Source: MFD04716-140 sp963703125
GTDB lineage: Bacteria; Bacteroidota; Bacteroidia; Flavobacteriales; Flavobacteriaceae
Reading direction: 5' to 3'
DNA length: 64,000 nt
Assembly (NCBI GenBank): GCA_963703125.1
Contig: OY969790.1
Coordinates: 124,001-188,000 of the forward strand
The notes under the pieces were generated by a model. It did not search any database and was not told the DNA's origin. It saw nothing but the letters and a program-made list of their open reading frames with translations. Of the stretch, positions 9,115-18,700 are shown one piece after another (position 1 is the first letter of the stretch; every line of letters begins with the position of its first letter). Made by a program: the position numbers and the translations under genes.

Positions 9115-10431
9115 ATGACATTTAAAGACTTGGGCATTTCAGCCCCCATATTGAAAGCTGTTGAAGAAGAAGGATATACAAACCCCACTCCTATTCAAGA
9201 ACAGGCAATTCCCATTTTACTCAAAGGAAAAGATCTTTTGGGGGTAGCCCAAACAGGAACCGGCAAAACGGCCGCTTTTGGTATTCCTATCTTACATCAT
9301 CTATATGAGGGCATTAGTCATAGGGATAATAAAAGAAAAATAAAAGCTTTGGTCGTAACACCAACACGCGAACTTGCTATACAGATCGGTGAAAGTTTTA
9401 CGGCCTACGGAAGATACACAGGGATCAGAAATACAGTCATATTCGGGGGTGTAAAACAAGGAAAACAGGTAAGCACCTTAAAAAATGGAGTTGACATACT
9501 AGTGGCTACTCCAGGGCGTTTATTGGATTTGATGCAACAAGGATTCATTTCTCTGAGAGATATTGAATTCGCTGTATTGGATGAGGCCGACCAAATGTTG
9601 GACATGGGATTCATTCACGACATTAAAAAAATTATTGCGAAGCTTCCGGCAAAGCGACAATCTTTGTTCTTCTCGGCCACAATGCCCAAGGATATCGTGG
9701 AACTTTCCCGAAGAATATTGGGTGATTTTGAGCAAGTTACTGTAAAACCTGAGCAAGCAACCGCAGAAAAAGTAGAACAAGGAATTTATTTTGTAAGTAA
9801 AAAGAACAAACCTAAACTATTGGTCCATTTATTGGAAGAGCGCCCTAAAGATTCCGTTTTGGTCTTTTCCAGGACCAAACACGGGGCCAACAAGGTGGTC
9901 AAAATTTTGGACAAGGCCAATATAAGGGCCGCTGCGATTCATGGAAACAAATCCCAGGCCGCGCGGCAAAAGGCCTTGGGCGATTTTAAGGATGGGAAAA
10001 TAAAGGTATTGATAGCCACCGACATAGCTGCCCGGGGCATAGATATTGATGAACTCTCGATGGTCCTAAATTTTGATTTGCCCAATGTGCCTGAAACCTA
10101 TGTCCATAGAATAGGGAGAACCGGGCGGGCAAGCGCAAGCGGTATCGCCCTTTCTTTTTGTGATAAGGAGGAAAGGCATTATTTAAGGGATATCGAAAAG
10201 TTGATAAAACAAGAGGTGCCAAGGATGCCGGAACATCAGTTTGTGGATGATGGGATAGAAGATGAAGCTGAAGAAGAAAGTAGACCACAAAGACCGCTCA
10301 GAAACAATAACCCATCAAGGAGTAGTGATACGAACACCGCTAGGAAAGACAATCCCAGATCTAAGTACCGAGGAAGTAGAAATAAAAATCGGAATAGAAA
10401 TTCTGGAAATAGAACCAATAGGGAAAACTAG
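9115..10431 (+). CDS. rhlE: DEAD-box RNA helicase, RhlE subfamily
   Basis: The 438-residue protein shows every DEAD-box motif in order: Q motif (GYTNPTPIQEQ, ~21-31), Walker A AQTGTGKT (~47-54), PTRELA, TPGRLLD, DEAD, SAT, then in the second RecA domain VLVFSRTKHGAN, ATDIAARGIDID and HRIGRTGR. The opening MTFKDLGISAPILKAV is the RhlE signature. After ~375 it ends in a basic Arg/Asn/Ser-rich tail (NNNPSRSSDTN, NKNRNRNSGN), usual for RNA binding. RhlE-type helicases remodel ribosomal precursors and mRNA, often at low temperature. Flavobacteria carry several paralogues, so the symbol denotes the subfamily. It is monocistronic with a short leader. Confidence 0.9.
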   Translation: MTFKDLGISAPILKAVEEEGYTNPTPIQEQAIPILLKGKDLLGVAQTGTGKTAAFGIPILHHLYEGISHRDNKRKIKALVVTPTRELAIQIGESFTAYGRYTGIRNTVIFGGVKQGKQVSTLKNGVDILVATPGRLLDLMQQGFISLRDIEFAVLDEADQMLDMGFIHDIKKIIAKLPAKRQSLFFSATMPKDIVELSRRILGDFEQVTVKPEQATAEKVEQGIYFVSKKNKPKLLVHLLEERPKDSVLVFSRTKHGANKVVKILDKANIRAAAIHGNKSQAARQKALGDFKDGKIKVLIATDIAARGIDIDELSMVLNFDLPNVPETYVHRIGRTGRASASGIALSFCDKEERHYLRDIEKLIKQEVPRMPEHQFVDDGIEDEAEEESRPQRPLRNNNPSRSSDTNTARKDNPRSKYRGSRNKNRNRNSGNRTNREN

Positions 10432-10450
10432 AAATGCTGCATATACAATT

Positions 10451-11182
10451 CTAAATCAACTGAATACGATTTAACAGAAGTTCTCTATATGATTTCCCTA
10501 GCGGAATTATCTTCCTATTGATTTCTATATGGTTTTCGGTAACGGCATCTACTTTAGCTATGTTTACGATATAGGAACGATGGATCCTAAGAAAGCTATT
10601 CTTGTTGAGTTTTTCCTCCATATTTTTAAGTGTGCATGTCAACACAAAAATATCGGATGGTGTAACGATAGTGCAATAATTTCGGTCCGCTTCAATATAA
10701 AGGATGTTGTTCAGCATTAACTTCTCCATTTTCCCATTATGCCGGACAAAGATACGGTCGTCAAGAACCTCTAATTCCTTTTGGTCGTATTTAATAACAT
10801 TCCGATCTTTTAATTGTTCCTCAACTAATGCAATGGTTCTTTGAAGATTTAGTTTATTGAAGGGTTTGGTTATAAAGGCCCGCGGATGCGTCTCTTTGGC
10901 CTTTTCAAAAGTACCTTCATCGCTGTTGGCCGTTAGATAAACAATAGGAACATCACAAAACTCCTGTATCATTTTTGCGGTTTCAATCCCATTTATAGAG
11001 CCCTTTAAATTAATGTCCAGTAACAATATATCGGGTGGATTGCTTTTGGCATGCGCAATTGCCTCCTCACCTCTGGGAACAATACCCGTAACGTCATATC
11101 CTAAATTTGAAAGCTGCATTGAAAGGTTCGCACCGATTATCATATCATCTTCGACAATCAATATGCTTGTTGTTTTGTTCAT
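10451..11182 (-). CDS. LytTR family response regulator
   Basis: Residues 1-120 are a CheY-like receiver with the acidic pair EDD (11-13), phospho-acceptor Asp56 in DILLLDINLKG, Thr in VYLTAN and Lys106 in FITKPFN. Residues ~140-243 are a LytTR DNA-binding domain (ILYIEADRNYCTIVT, FLRIHRSYIVNI). It is immediately downstream of the TPR sensor kinase (stop at 11184, start at 11182), so the two form a cognate pair. Regulators of this type bind direct repeats near promoters; targets cannot be read from the sequence. Confidence 0.9.
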   Translation of the reverse strand: MNKTTSILIVEDDMIIGANLSMQLSNLGYDVTGIVPRGEEAIAHAKSNPPDILLLDINLKGSINGIETAKMIQEFCDVPIVYLTANSDEGTFEKAKETHPRAFITKPFNKLNLQRTIALVEEQLKDRNVIKYDQKELEVLDDRIFVRHNGKMEKLMLNNILYIEADRNYCTIVTPSDIFVLTCTLKNMEEKLNKNSFLRIHRSYIVNIAKVDAVTENHIEINRKIIPLGKSYRELLLNRIQLI

Positions 11183-11183
11183 C

Positions 11184-13145
11184 CTATGCCGCGCTATTTA
11201 GTTGAAATTTAATTTGTATCGAGGTGCCTTGGTTGACTTTCAAAACCATCTTGCCATCCAATTGTTTCGTCAGTAGTTCAATGAGATTGGCTCCAAATCC
11301 TGTTCCCCTGGCCTTTTTCTCCGTTTTATAGCCAATTCCGTTGTCACTGACATCCAATTGTAATAGAGTACCATTTTCTTTCAGTGCAATATGAATGTGT
11401 CCTTTGCGATTATCGGGGAAGGCATACTTGAGCGCATTGGTTAACAATTCATTTACGATAAGTCCTATGGGAATTGCCATATCAACATCAAGTTCCAATT
11501 CAGTCATCATCACTTTAATCTCCACTTGCTCCTGCATGCCAAAGGCATCCCTAATATAATCGGCAAGGTTCAAAAAGTAATCCTTCATTTCAATAGCGGC
11601 CAAATTCTCACCTGTATATAATTTTTGATGGATCATTCCCATACTGTGCACTCGGTGTTGACTGGCCTCCATGGCATCCAATATGTTCTGGTCTTTTATT
11701 TGCGAGGCTTGCAAGGCCAGTAAACTGGATACCGTTTCCAAATTATTCTTCACTCGATGGTGAATTTCCTTCAGTAAAAACTCCTTCTCCTTATTCTGCT
11801 TTTCCAATAGCTTGTTAATTTTCAATTTATTTTGGATGGCTTTGTATGCCAAAAGCAAAAGCAGCAGCAGCAGGGCCGTAATGATCATGATAAGGTTCTG
11901 TCGGGATTGTTGCTTTTTCAATTCTGTTTCTTGAAGGATAATGGTGCTCTCTTTATTGGCAACGTCAAACTCGGTTCTAATTTTGGATATTCGCTCATCA
12001 GCTTCCACGGTAAAAACAGCATCTTTAAATTTATCATACACTTCAAAAGCCTGGTAAGCCTCTTTATACTGATGGTTCCCTGCATATGACTTACCCAGAT
12101 TTTCATACGCATGGCTCAAAAAGAAAGTGTCGCCAAAGTTTTCGGTGGCAATTGTGATACATTTCTTAAGGCTTTCTATTGCTGCCCCATACTTCCCCTC
12201 ACGATTCTGAAGCTTGCCTATAGACAGCCAACTGCGCATCAGCATAAAGTTGTTGTTAAGCAATTCGGCATATTTTAAAGCTTCGGTTCCGGCCTCTTCA
12301 GCCTTCCCGAACTCGTTAAAATCAGAATATAGGTCTATTAATAGTATGTAAGTGTCACTCAAATTATTGTAAAAACCGTAACGTTCCCCTATGGCTATGG
12401 AATGCTCAAAATAGTGCAAGGCCTTATCATAATCCTTTAAGGACATATAATTATTCCCCACAACGAACAAGGTAAAATCATAGTCCATGTCATTAATCCC
12501 CCTTTCTTCGAAAAGTTTTAAAGATTTAAGTCCGTATTCAAGACCTGTTTGAAACTTGGATTGTTTCCAGAACAGGTTGCTCAAATCACTATAGGCCATG
12601 GCAATTGCCTTTTTATCGTTCAACAATTGCCCCAGGCGCAGCGATTCAAGTGCATAATCTGCGGCTTTATCCAGAATACCGCGACGTTCGTATACGTAAC
12701 CCAATTGGGTATTTAAATGTGGTAGATCAATTTCTTGAACATGGTTTTTGGCCTCTTCCAGAACTTTTTCGGCTTTGTCCAATTCTTCCATTCTAAGCAA
12801 TATTGCACCTTGTGTGATTTGAAATCGGCCCAACCATAATGTGTCTTTTTTATCCAAGGTTAGTTGTAACCCTTTTTCGGTAAGTTCCAAAGCTCTGACG
12901 AGATCTCTGGTATGCCAATAATATGCAAGGTCATTGAGGATGGAAAATTGTAAGGAATCGGGAGTTGCCTTTGGGTAAGAATTTTCTAAAACATTCAAAT
13001 AAGAAGGTCCAAAATTGTCAGTGTCAACAAAGACTTTTTTATACGGTTTATCCCTGGAAAAATCAATAATTTGACTATGCAGCAGCCTGCAATTCAAAAA
13101 TGCAATGCCGAATAAAATACAGACTTTGAAGATATGCTTCCTCAT
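11184..13145 (-). CDS. TPR-containing sensor histidine kinase (HisKA_2 family)
   Basis: The 653-residue protein has an N-terminal signal sequence, an all-helical extracytoplasmic region (~60-380) built of TPR-like repeats (for example DKAADYALESLRLGQ and DKALHYFEHSIAIGE), one membrane helix near 415-430 (LIMIITALLLLLLLLAYK), and a cytoplasmic coiled linker. The kinase core begins with EFLLKEIHHRVKNNLETVSS; the phospho-acceptor is the His doublet near residue 460, characteristic of HisKA_2. The HATPase domain follows, with N box NELLTNALKYAF and G box DNGIGY. It pairs with the LytTR regulator one nucleotide downstream. The TPR region probably senses a protein or envelope ligand, which is inferred from family architecture. 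Confidence 0.9.
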   Translation of the reverse strand: MRKHIFKVCILFGIAFLNCRLLHSQIIDFSRDKPYKKVFVDTDNFGPSYLNVLENSYPKATPDSLQFSILNDLAYYWHTRDLVRALELTEKGLQLTLDKKDTLWLGRFQITQGAILLRMEELDKAEKVLEEAKNHVQEIDLPHLNTQLGYVYERRGILDKAADYALESLRLGQLLNDKKAIAMAYSDLSNLFWKQSKFQTGLEYGLKSLKLFEERGINDMDYDFTLFVVGNNYMSLKDYDKALHYFEHSIAIGERYGFYNNLSDTYILLIDLYSDFNEFGKAEEAGTEALKYAELLNNNFMLMRSWLSIGKLQNREGKYGAAIESLKKCITIATENFGDTFFLSHAYENLGKSYAGNHQYKEAYQAFEVYDKFKDAVFTVEADERISKIRTEFDVANKESTIILQETELKKQQSRQNLIMIITALLLLLLLLAYKAIQNKLKINKLLEKQNKEKEFLLKEIHHRVKNNLETVSSLLALQASQIKDQNILDAMEASQHRVHSMGMIHQKLYTGENLAAIEMKDYFLNLADYIRDAFGMQEQVEIKVMMTELELDVDMAIPIGLIVNELLTNALKYAFPDNRKGHIHIALKENGTLLQLDVSDNGIGYKTEKKARGTGFGANLIELLTKQLDGKMVLKVNQGTSIQIKFQLNSAA

Positions 13146-13348
13146 TTTGGTTTGGTCATCACCGGGGGGAAAACGAGATATGTTAAATATACAACTTTAC
13201 CTTCAAAATAGCTCGGTAAAAAAAAAGGGCACTTAGGACATTCAAACCGTACGTTCATCCTATTAAAAATATTTATATCCCAGAAATTCAATTAATTAGT
13301 CCTAAACCAATTCGCAGAATCAATAAATGATGCAATAATGTAAGTGAA

Positions 13349-13879
13349 ATGAAAAAGCACATTCTCAATTTAACTTTTTATGTGCTACTAATTTTATCAT
13401 GCAAGCAGGAAGCAATCAAAGAAAAATCACCGATATCGGAAAGTGCTGCATCCAAAACAATGTTGGAGAATTTTAACAGACTTATAGAAAACGGTTGGAA
13501 CCATAAAGACTTGAGAACCTTGAAGGATGTTACTGTTAAAGACTTTGTAAAAAACATGAATGGCGTAACTATCGCAAAGCATCAAAATGAGTTGGCCGCC
13601 AATATGGGCGTTATTTTTGAAGGATTCCCCGATGCCTTATTGGCAACAAATGATATTGTTTTATCCAAAAATCGATTATTTATGCAGTGGACATTCTCTG
13701 GTACAAACACGGGAGTTTATGCAGATTCTAAACCTACAGGCAAAAAAGTAAGAATAAAGGGCTACTCAACAATACAATATAACAATGAGGGAAAAATGGT
13801 ACGGGAAGACGCGTACTACAATGAGCTGGAAATGCTTCGGCAATTGGGCTATACCTTGAATCCCCCCGTTCTTGAATGA
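13349..13879 (+). CDS. SnoaL-like ester-cyclase-type lipoprotein
   Basis: The 176-residue protein has a lipoprotein signal with lipobox LILSC (Cys18) and a single SnoaL/NTF2-like alpha+beta barrel (~35-170). Matching elements are FNRLIENGWNHKDLRTLKD, FEGFPDALLATNDIVL, WTFSGTNTGVY and a final EDAYYNELEMLRQLGY, which is typical of the ester cyclase branch. SnoaL proper cyclises polyketides, but most members of this branch have no known substrate. It is the first of three related genes and its stop overlaps the upstream ORF extension of the next one. Confidence 0.82.
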   Translation: MKKHILNLTFYVLLILSCKQEAIKEKSPISESAASKTMLENFNRLIENGWNHKDLRTLKDVTVKDFVKNMNGVTIAKHQNELAANMGVIFEGFPDALLATNDIVLSKNRLFMQWTFSGTNTGVYADSKPTGKKVRIKGYSTIQYNNEGKMVREDAYYNELEMLRQLGYTLNPPVLE

Positions 13880-13923
13880 TGAAATTTAGTACTAATTCTA
13901 AATATGAACCAAAACAAAAACCA

Positions 13924-14442
13924 ATGAAAAAAGTAACAGTATTTAAACTAATGGTCGTAATGACACTTGCCTCGGTTATGTGCAATGCCCAAGAAATTGG
14001 TGTCACACTAGATTTTGATAATGCACAGACAGCAACAGAAATCGCACAAAAGTACGCGAAGGCTTTACAGGCAGGTGATGTCGGCACAATGAACGCCCAA
14101 TTCGCCCCGAATGCCATGATCTATGGTCTTGGGGGTGGCCTAGATTCTTTAAACGTTGCACAACACAAAGCGTACTACGAAAATAGCGTGGCGACTTACA
14201 AACATAGTATTGCCAGGGACCTCTATTTACCTGTAAAAGTGACCAATAACTGGAATGAAGGCGAATGGATCCTTTCATGGGGAACCAATACGGTGACCGA
14301 TAAGAAAACGGGGAAGTCTATAACAATACCATACCATACCGCCAGTTTGGTGGCCAATGGTAAAATTGTTTCGATGCGATATTTCTATGATATGTTGAAT
14401 GTGCTAAAAATGCAAGGATTTACTATAACGCCACCCCAGTAA
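13924..14442 (+). CDS. Secreted SnoaL/NTF2-like protein
   Basis: I place the start at 13924 because MKKVTVFKLMVVMTLASVMC then forms a clean signal peptide ending near CNAQ; an earlier in-frame ATG at 13876 overlaps the previous gene and would put a polar stretch in front. The 172-residue product has one NTF2-like fold: a helix pair (ATEIAQKYAKALQAGDVGTM), a hydrophobic pocket strand (WILSWGTNTVTD) and a terminal strand SMRYFYDMLNVLKMQGF. The substrate is unknown. It lies in a run of three SnoaL-type genes on the same strand. Confidence 0.78.
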   Translation: MKKVTVFKLMVVMTLASVMCNAQEIGVTLDFDNAQTATEIAQKYAKALQAGDVGTMNAQFAPNAMIYGLGGGLDSLNVAQHKAYYENSVATYKHSIARDLYLPVKVTNNWNEGEWILSWGTNTVTDKKTGKSITIPYHTASLVANGKIVSMRYFYDMLNVLKMQGFTITPPQ

Positions 14443-14571
14443 TTAAAATATCAAACGTTGTTAAGCAGCATGAATTAGACCAAACCTGACAGGAACATCC
14501 ATTAATAGTTTCGGGGGAAAATAGAAATGGACCCTGTTGGGTTTAATATTAAAACATAACACAACCACTTT

Positions 14572-15453
14572 ATGAAAAAGCATCTTTTATCAATTGCAAT
14601 CATCGTTTTTATAGGTACTTACAGTGCCAACGCCCAAAAAAACACCATCGACAAAGACCTTAAAATGTATACCCAGGTTTGGGACGACATCGTCAACAAA
14701 GGTGAGATTGACCAAATCAACAATACGAATTTCGATACTGATATTGTTATGGTCGCAAGTCCTGAAAACGTTGTTGGCATTGACGCCTTTAAAGCCTATT
14801 ATCAAAATTTTATCACAGGCTTTTCTGACCGAACTTTTGCAATTAAAAACATCTTTGGGCACGGCGACCAACTTGTGAAACATTGGCACTTCACAGGCAA
14901 GCATACAGGCGATTTCTTTGGTATTCCAGCTACAGGAAATTCTGTGAATTTGGAAGGTGTTACCATCGCAAAAATGAAAAACGGCAAAATTCTCCAAGAG
15001 CAGGATTTTTTGGACAATACCGTCATGATGCAACAATTGGGATTGGTTTCAGACCCAAATAATGTAACCTTAATTGACAATCTATACAAAGCCTTTGCAG
15101 CGGGTGATATCCCAACAGTTCTTGGTGGTATGGACCCCAACATCGTTTGGAACGAAGCCGAAGGCAACGCCTATGCAGATAGCAACCCATATATAGGTCC
15201 TGACGCCGTTTTGAATGGTGTTTTTGCACGTATAGGTGCTGATCATGAGTATTTTAAATTGGCTGACATTCATTTACATGAAATGTCTGACAATCAAGTT
15301 CTTGCAACGTTACGCTACGATGCGAAAATAAAGAAAAATGGAGCGGACTACAATGCGCAGGTAGCCCATTTATGGACATTAAAAGATGGTAAAGTAGTCG
15401 GTTTTCAACAATATGTCGACACCAAGAAATTGGATGCTGCCTTTATGAAATAA
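14572..15453 (+). CDS. Secreted protein with two SnoaL-like domains
   Basis: A signal peptide (MKKHLLSIAIIVFIGTYSANA) precedes two NTF2-like folds in 293 residues. The first (~28-160) is ester-cyclase-like, with VWDDIVNKGEIDQINN, WHFTGKHTGDFFGIPATG and FLDNTVMMQQLGL. The second (~165-290) is of the other SnoaL type (NLYKAFAAGDIPTVLGGMDP, VWNEAEGN, AHLWTLKDGKVVGFQQYVDT). The tandem arrangement in one chain looks like a fusion of two paralogous domains. Pocket residues cannot be assigned by eye, so no reaction is claimed. The three neighbouring SnoaL genes may have arisen by local duplication. Confidence 0.8.
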   Translation: MKKHLLSIAIIVFIGTYSANAQKNTIDKDLKMYTQVWDDIVNKGEIDQINNTNFDTDIVMVASPENVVGIDAFKAYYQNFITGFSDRTFAIKNIFGHGDQLVKHWHFTGKHTGDFFGIPATGNSVNLEGVTIAKMKNGKILQEQDFLDNTVMMQQLGLVSDPNNVTLIDNLYKAFAAGDIPTVLGGMDPNIVWNEAEGNAYADSNPYIGPDAVLNGVFARIGADHEYFKLADIHLHEMSDNQVLATLRYDAKIKKNGADYNAQVAHLWTLKDGKVVGFQQYVDTKKLDAAFMK

Positions 15454-15458
15454 GGTAG

Positions 15459-15689
15459 AAACCTAAGAATCCGGCCTCTTTTGAAATTAGAATCATCAAT
15501 GTAATAGACGATACTAAATCGAAGAATGTCTTCGGGTTATTGATGTCATTGAATATGCTCATCGAAACTCCTGAAGGTTATAATTTCTCAGGTTCTGATT
15601 TTAACGAGTTGGAATTGGAAGCAGGATTTACCAAAATGGAAATAATGCCACTGGCAGGGCCTTCCAGTGCTGCAATTACCATTAAATAG
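15459..15689 (+). pseudogene. C-terminal remnant of a SAM-dependent methyltransferase
   Basis: An open frame of 76 codons runs from just after a stop at 15456-15458 to TAG at 15687-15689 and has no ATG before 15541. From about 15489 it reads like the end of an O-methyltransferase-type protein: VIDDTKSKNVFGLLMSLNML, then IETPEGYNFSGSDFN, LEAGF and the closing LAGPSSAAITIK. The SAM-binding motifs and dimerisation domain are absent, and the sequence before it is the end of the SnoaL gene. It is therefore a truncated leftover, probably from a deletion that joined the two genes. Confidence 0.7.
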
Positions 15690-15784
15690 TTTATATCCGA
15701 ATCATTAAAAACTCTCTTCGAAAAAACTGGGGAGTACTGTGCAAAAACATTGAATTTAAGGAGCCGAAAAAACTAATCAGTAAC

Positions 15785-18700
15785 ATGAAAATAACACTTC
15801 CGATTAACTTTTATAAGGCATATCGCGCCCTTCTAATTTTGATAGTCCTTTTTACACATTTTTATTCACTTGCCCAGCAAAACATTGGTCAACCCAAAAT
15901 CACCAATTACGACTATCGTGATTATGAGGCGTCTAGCACCAACTGGTGGGTTTTAGAGGGTGACAACGGTCTTATGTATTTTGCCAATACTTCCGGGGTG
16001 CTGGAGTTTGATGGGGTTACTTGGAACCTCATTCCCTTGAGTAACAGGGTTTCCGCCAGAAGTTTGGCCAAAGATAAGGGTATAATCTATGTGGGCGGAG
16101 AGTCAGATCTAGGTTACCTCGCCGCTGATGAAATGGGTGCCCTCAAATATGTTTCCTTGGTAGATAAAATTCCAGAAGAACATAGAGAGTTTTTTGAGGT
16201 CTGGGAAACCGATTTGTTCCAAGGCAAAATTATTTACAGAACCTCCAATAAACTATATATATGGGATGGAAAAACGATGGAGGTAATCGTTTCCAAAGAT
16301 GCCTTCCATGTAGGGAAAATAATGAATGGACGCTATTATGTGAGGATTTGGGACCGGGGACTCTGTGTAATGGAAAACGGAAAGTTCAACGTAGTACCGG
16401 GTGGTGAGCGCTTTGCCGATGAGAGAATTTATGTTATTCTTCCCTATGATGAAAAAAATATTCTTATTGGTACGCGTACGCAGGGATTTTTTCTTTACGA
16501 CGGTAAGACCTTTGAACCCTTTAAAACGGAATTGGATGAAAAGGTGCGTGGAAGTCTGTATCTGCCAGGCATTGCTCTGCCCGACGGCCGATTTGTAATT
16601 AACACCTTTAGCAATGGTGCCTACCTGATGGATCATGACGGTAAGCTGTTACAAGAATATACTACCGAAAACGGCTTGGAGGACGGTAGCGCCGATTATG
16701 TATACATGGACTCTAGGGGCCTTTTGTGGATTGCCCTTTTCAACGGTATCGCCCGGGTAGATATAAATAGTCCGTTCACCTACATAAATACCAATATGGG
16801 CCTGGAAAATACTGTTGTATGGGACGTTGACAGGTTAGGTGATAACTATTATTTTGCTACCAACAATGGCATATTCTACTTGAAACCGGGTTCTGAAAAA
16901 CTGGTTTTAGTACCTGGCACCATGGGTCAAGGTGGTGATCTTATTAAACATAAAGGCAAACTCTATGCTGGCACTGGGGACATGGGCTTCTTTGAACTAA
17001 AGGATGAAAGCTTTGAGTATGTGAGGCAAAGTGTAAATTACGATTATCGCGCCCGCTTTTTTGTCACTTCAATACTAGACCCAAATAGAATTTTTGTCTT
17101 TTATGGCGATGGATTTACAAGTTATTATTACAATGATACAAATCAAAAGTTGGAATATGAATCGGATCTTAAAATAGCCTTGGGCAATAGTTTTAAGGAA
17201 AGAAAAAACGGAGAGCTCTGGATGGAGAGCCCGAAAAAAGGAGAAATGTACGTGCTCCGGCCAAAGATGGAAGGCAAAACCATGAATTTGGGAAAATCGG
17301 ATTTGCTTACATTGACCACGGAAGACGGAATACCGAACGAGTATTTTGGTTTCACAGAATTTTTTGGTGATATTATTGGATTCACTTTGGCAGAAAAAGA
17401 GTACAAGTATGACCAAAACAGCAAAAAATTCATAGAGTGGCGGCCGCCTTTCGCAGACCTAATTGATTATGATAACACTATCTTCGGAATAAGATCAAAA
17501 TACGACGAAAAGGGTAGGCTTTGGTTTAGTGCTGGATCCGGCACCGTCATAGCAGAAAAAAAGGAAGACGGCACCTACAGCTTTAATACGGAGACCTTTA
17601 AGGAACTACGAAACCAGGCTTTTTTTCAGGTCTATCTAGAGCCAACCCAACCCGATGGTACGATAACCGCTTGGTTCTCAGGTGCGGACGGTGTAGTGCG
17701 CTACAATGGTCGACTAGATCGGCCCAAATCCCTAGATTTCGAGACCAAAATCCGTACAATCGCAATTCATGGGGACTCACTCATCTATGCCGGGGGCGAA
17801 AATCACTTTCCAAAATTTGAATTATTACCCGACCAAAACTCAATAACCTTTAACTATGCTGCGCCCATATATGCCAATCAAAAGGACGTACAATATGCTA
17901 CTTGGTTGGAGGGTCTGGATACACAATGGTCCGACTGGACAAAGCAAGTGGGCCGTGAATACAACAACCTTGCCCCTGGTGAGTACACCTTTAAGGTAAA
18001 AGCAAAAGACCTTTCTGGCCAGGTCTCTGAGGAGACAGCGGTTCCGATTTCCATTGCACATCCCTGGTACAGCACTTGGTGGGCTTATGTATTGTACGCC
18101 ATAGGATTCATGGCTTTGGTCTTAGCCATCGTAAAATGGAGGACACGCCTATTGCGCGTACGCCAAAAGGAGTTGGAGGAAAAAGTTGAGCTCCGAACCC
18201 GAGAGGTTAAAAAACGAATGGACGAACTGGCCACCATCAACCATGTAACCCGCGCCCTGACAGATAAAGTCCAACTTAGCGAACTTATACAATTGGTAGG
18301 CGATGAAATGAAAAAGCTTTTCAATTCCGATATTACCTACCTCGCCCTTTTGAATGCCGATAAAACCATAATTGATTTCCCATATCAAAACGGGGATGAA
18401 ATGCCACCGATGAAGTTTGGTGAAGGTCTTACCTCAAAAGTAATCATGACTGGGGAAGCCCTATTGATCAACAAGGACACCGATATCGCTGCCGAATATG
18501 ATAAAATGGGCGTTCAAAAATCGGGTAAGGCCGCAATTTCCTATTTGGGTGTTCCAATTCCATCAGAAGATAGGATTATCGGAGTACTCAGTGTGCAGAG
18601 CACACAGTTGGAGAGCAGGTTTAACGAAGAGGACAAACGCTTATTGAGTACCATTGCCATCAATGTGGGTGTTGCCATTCACAATGCTGAACTTTTTGAA

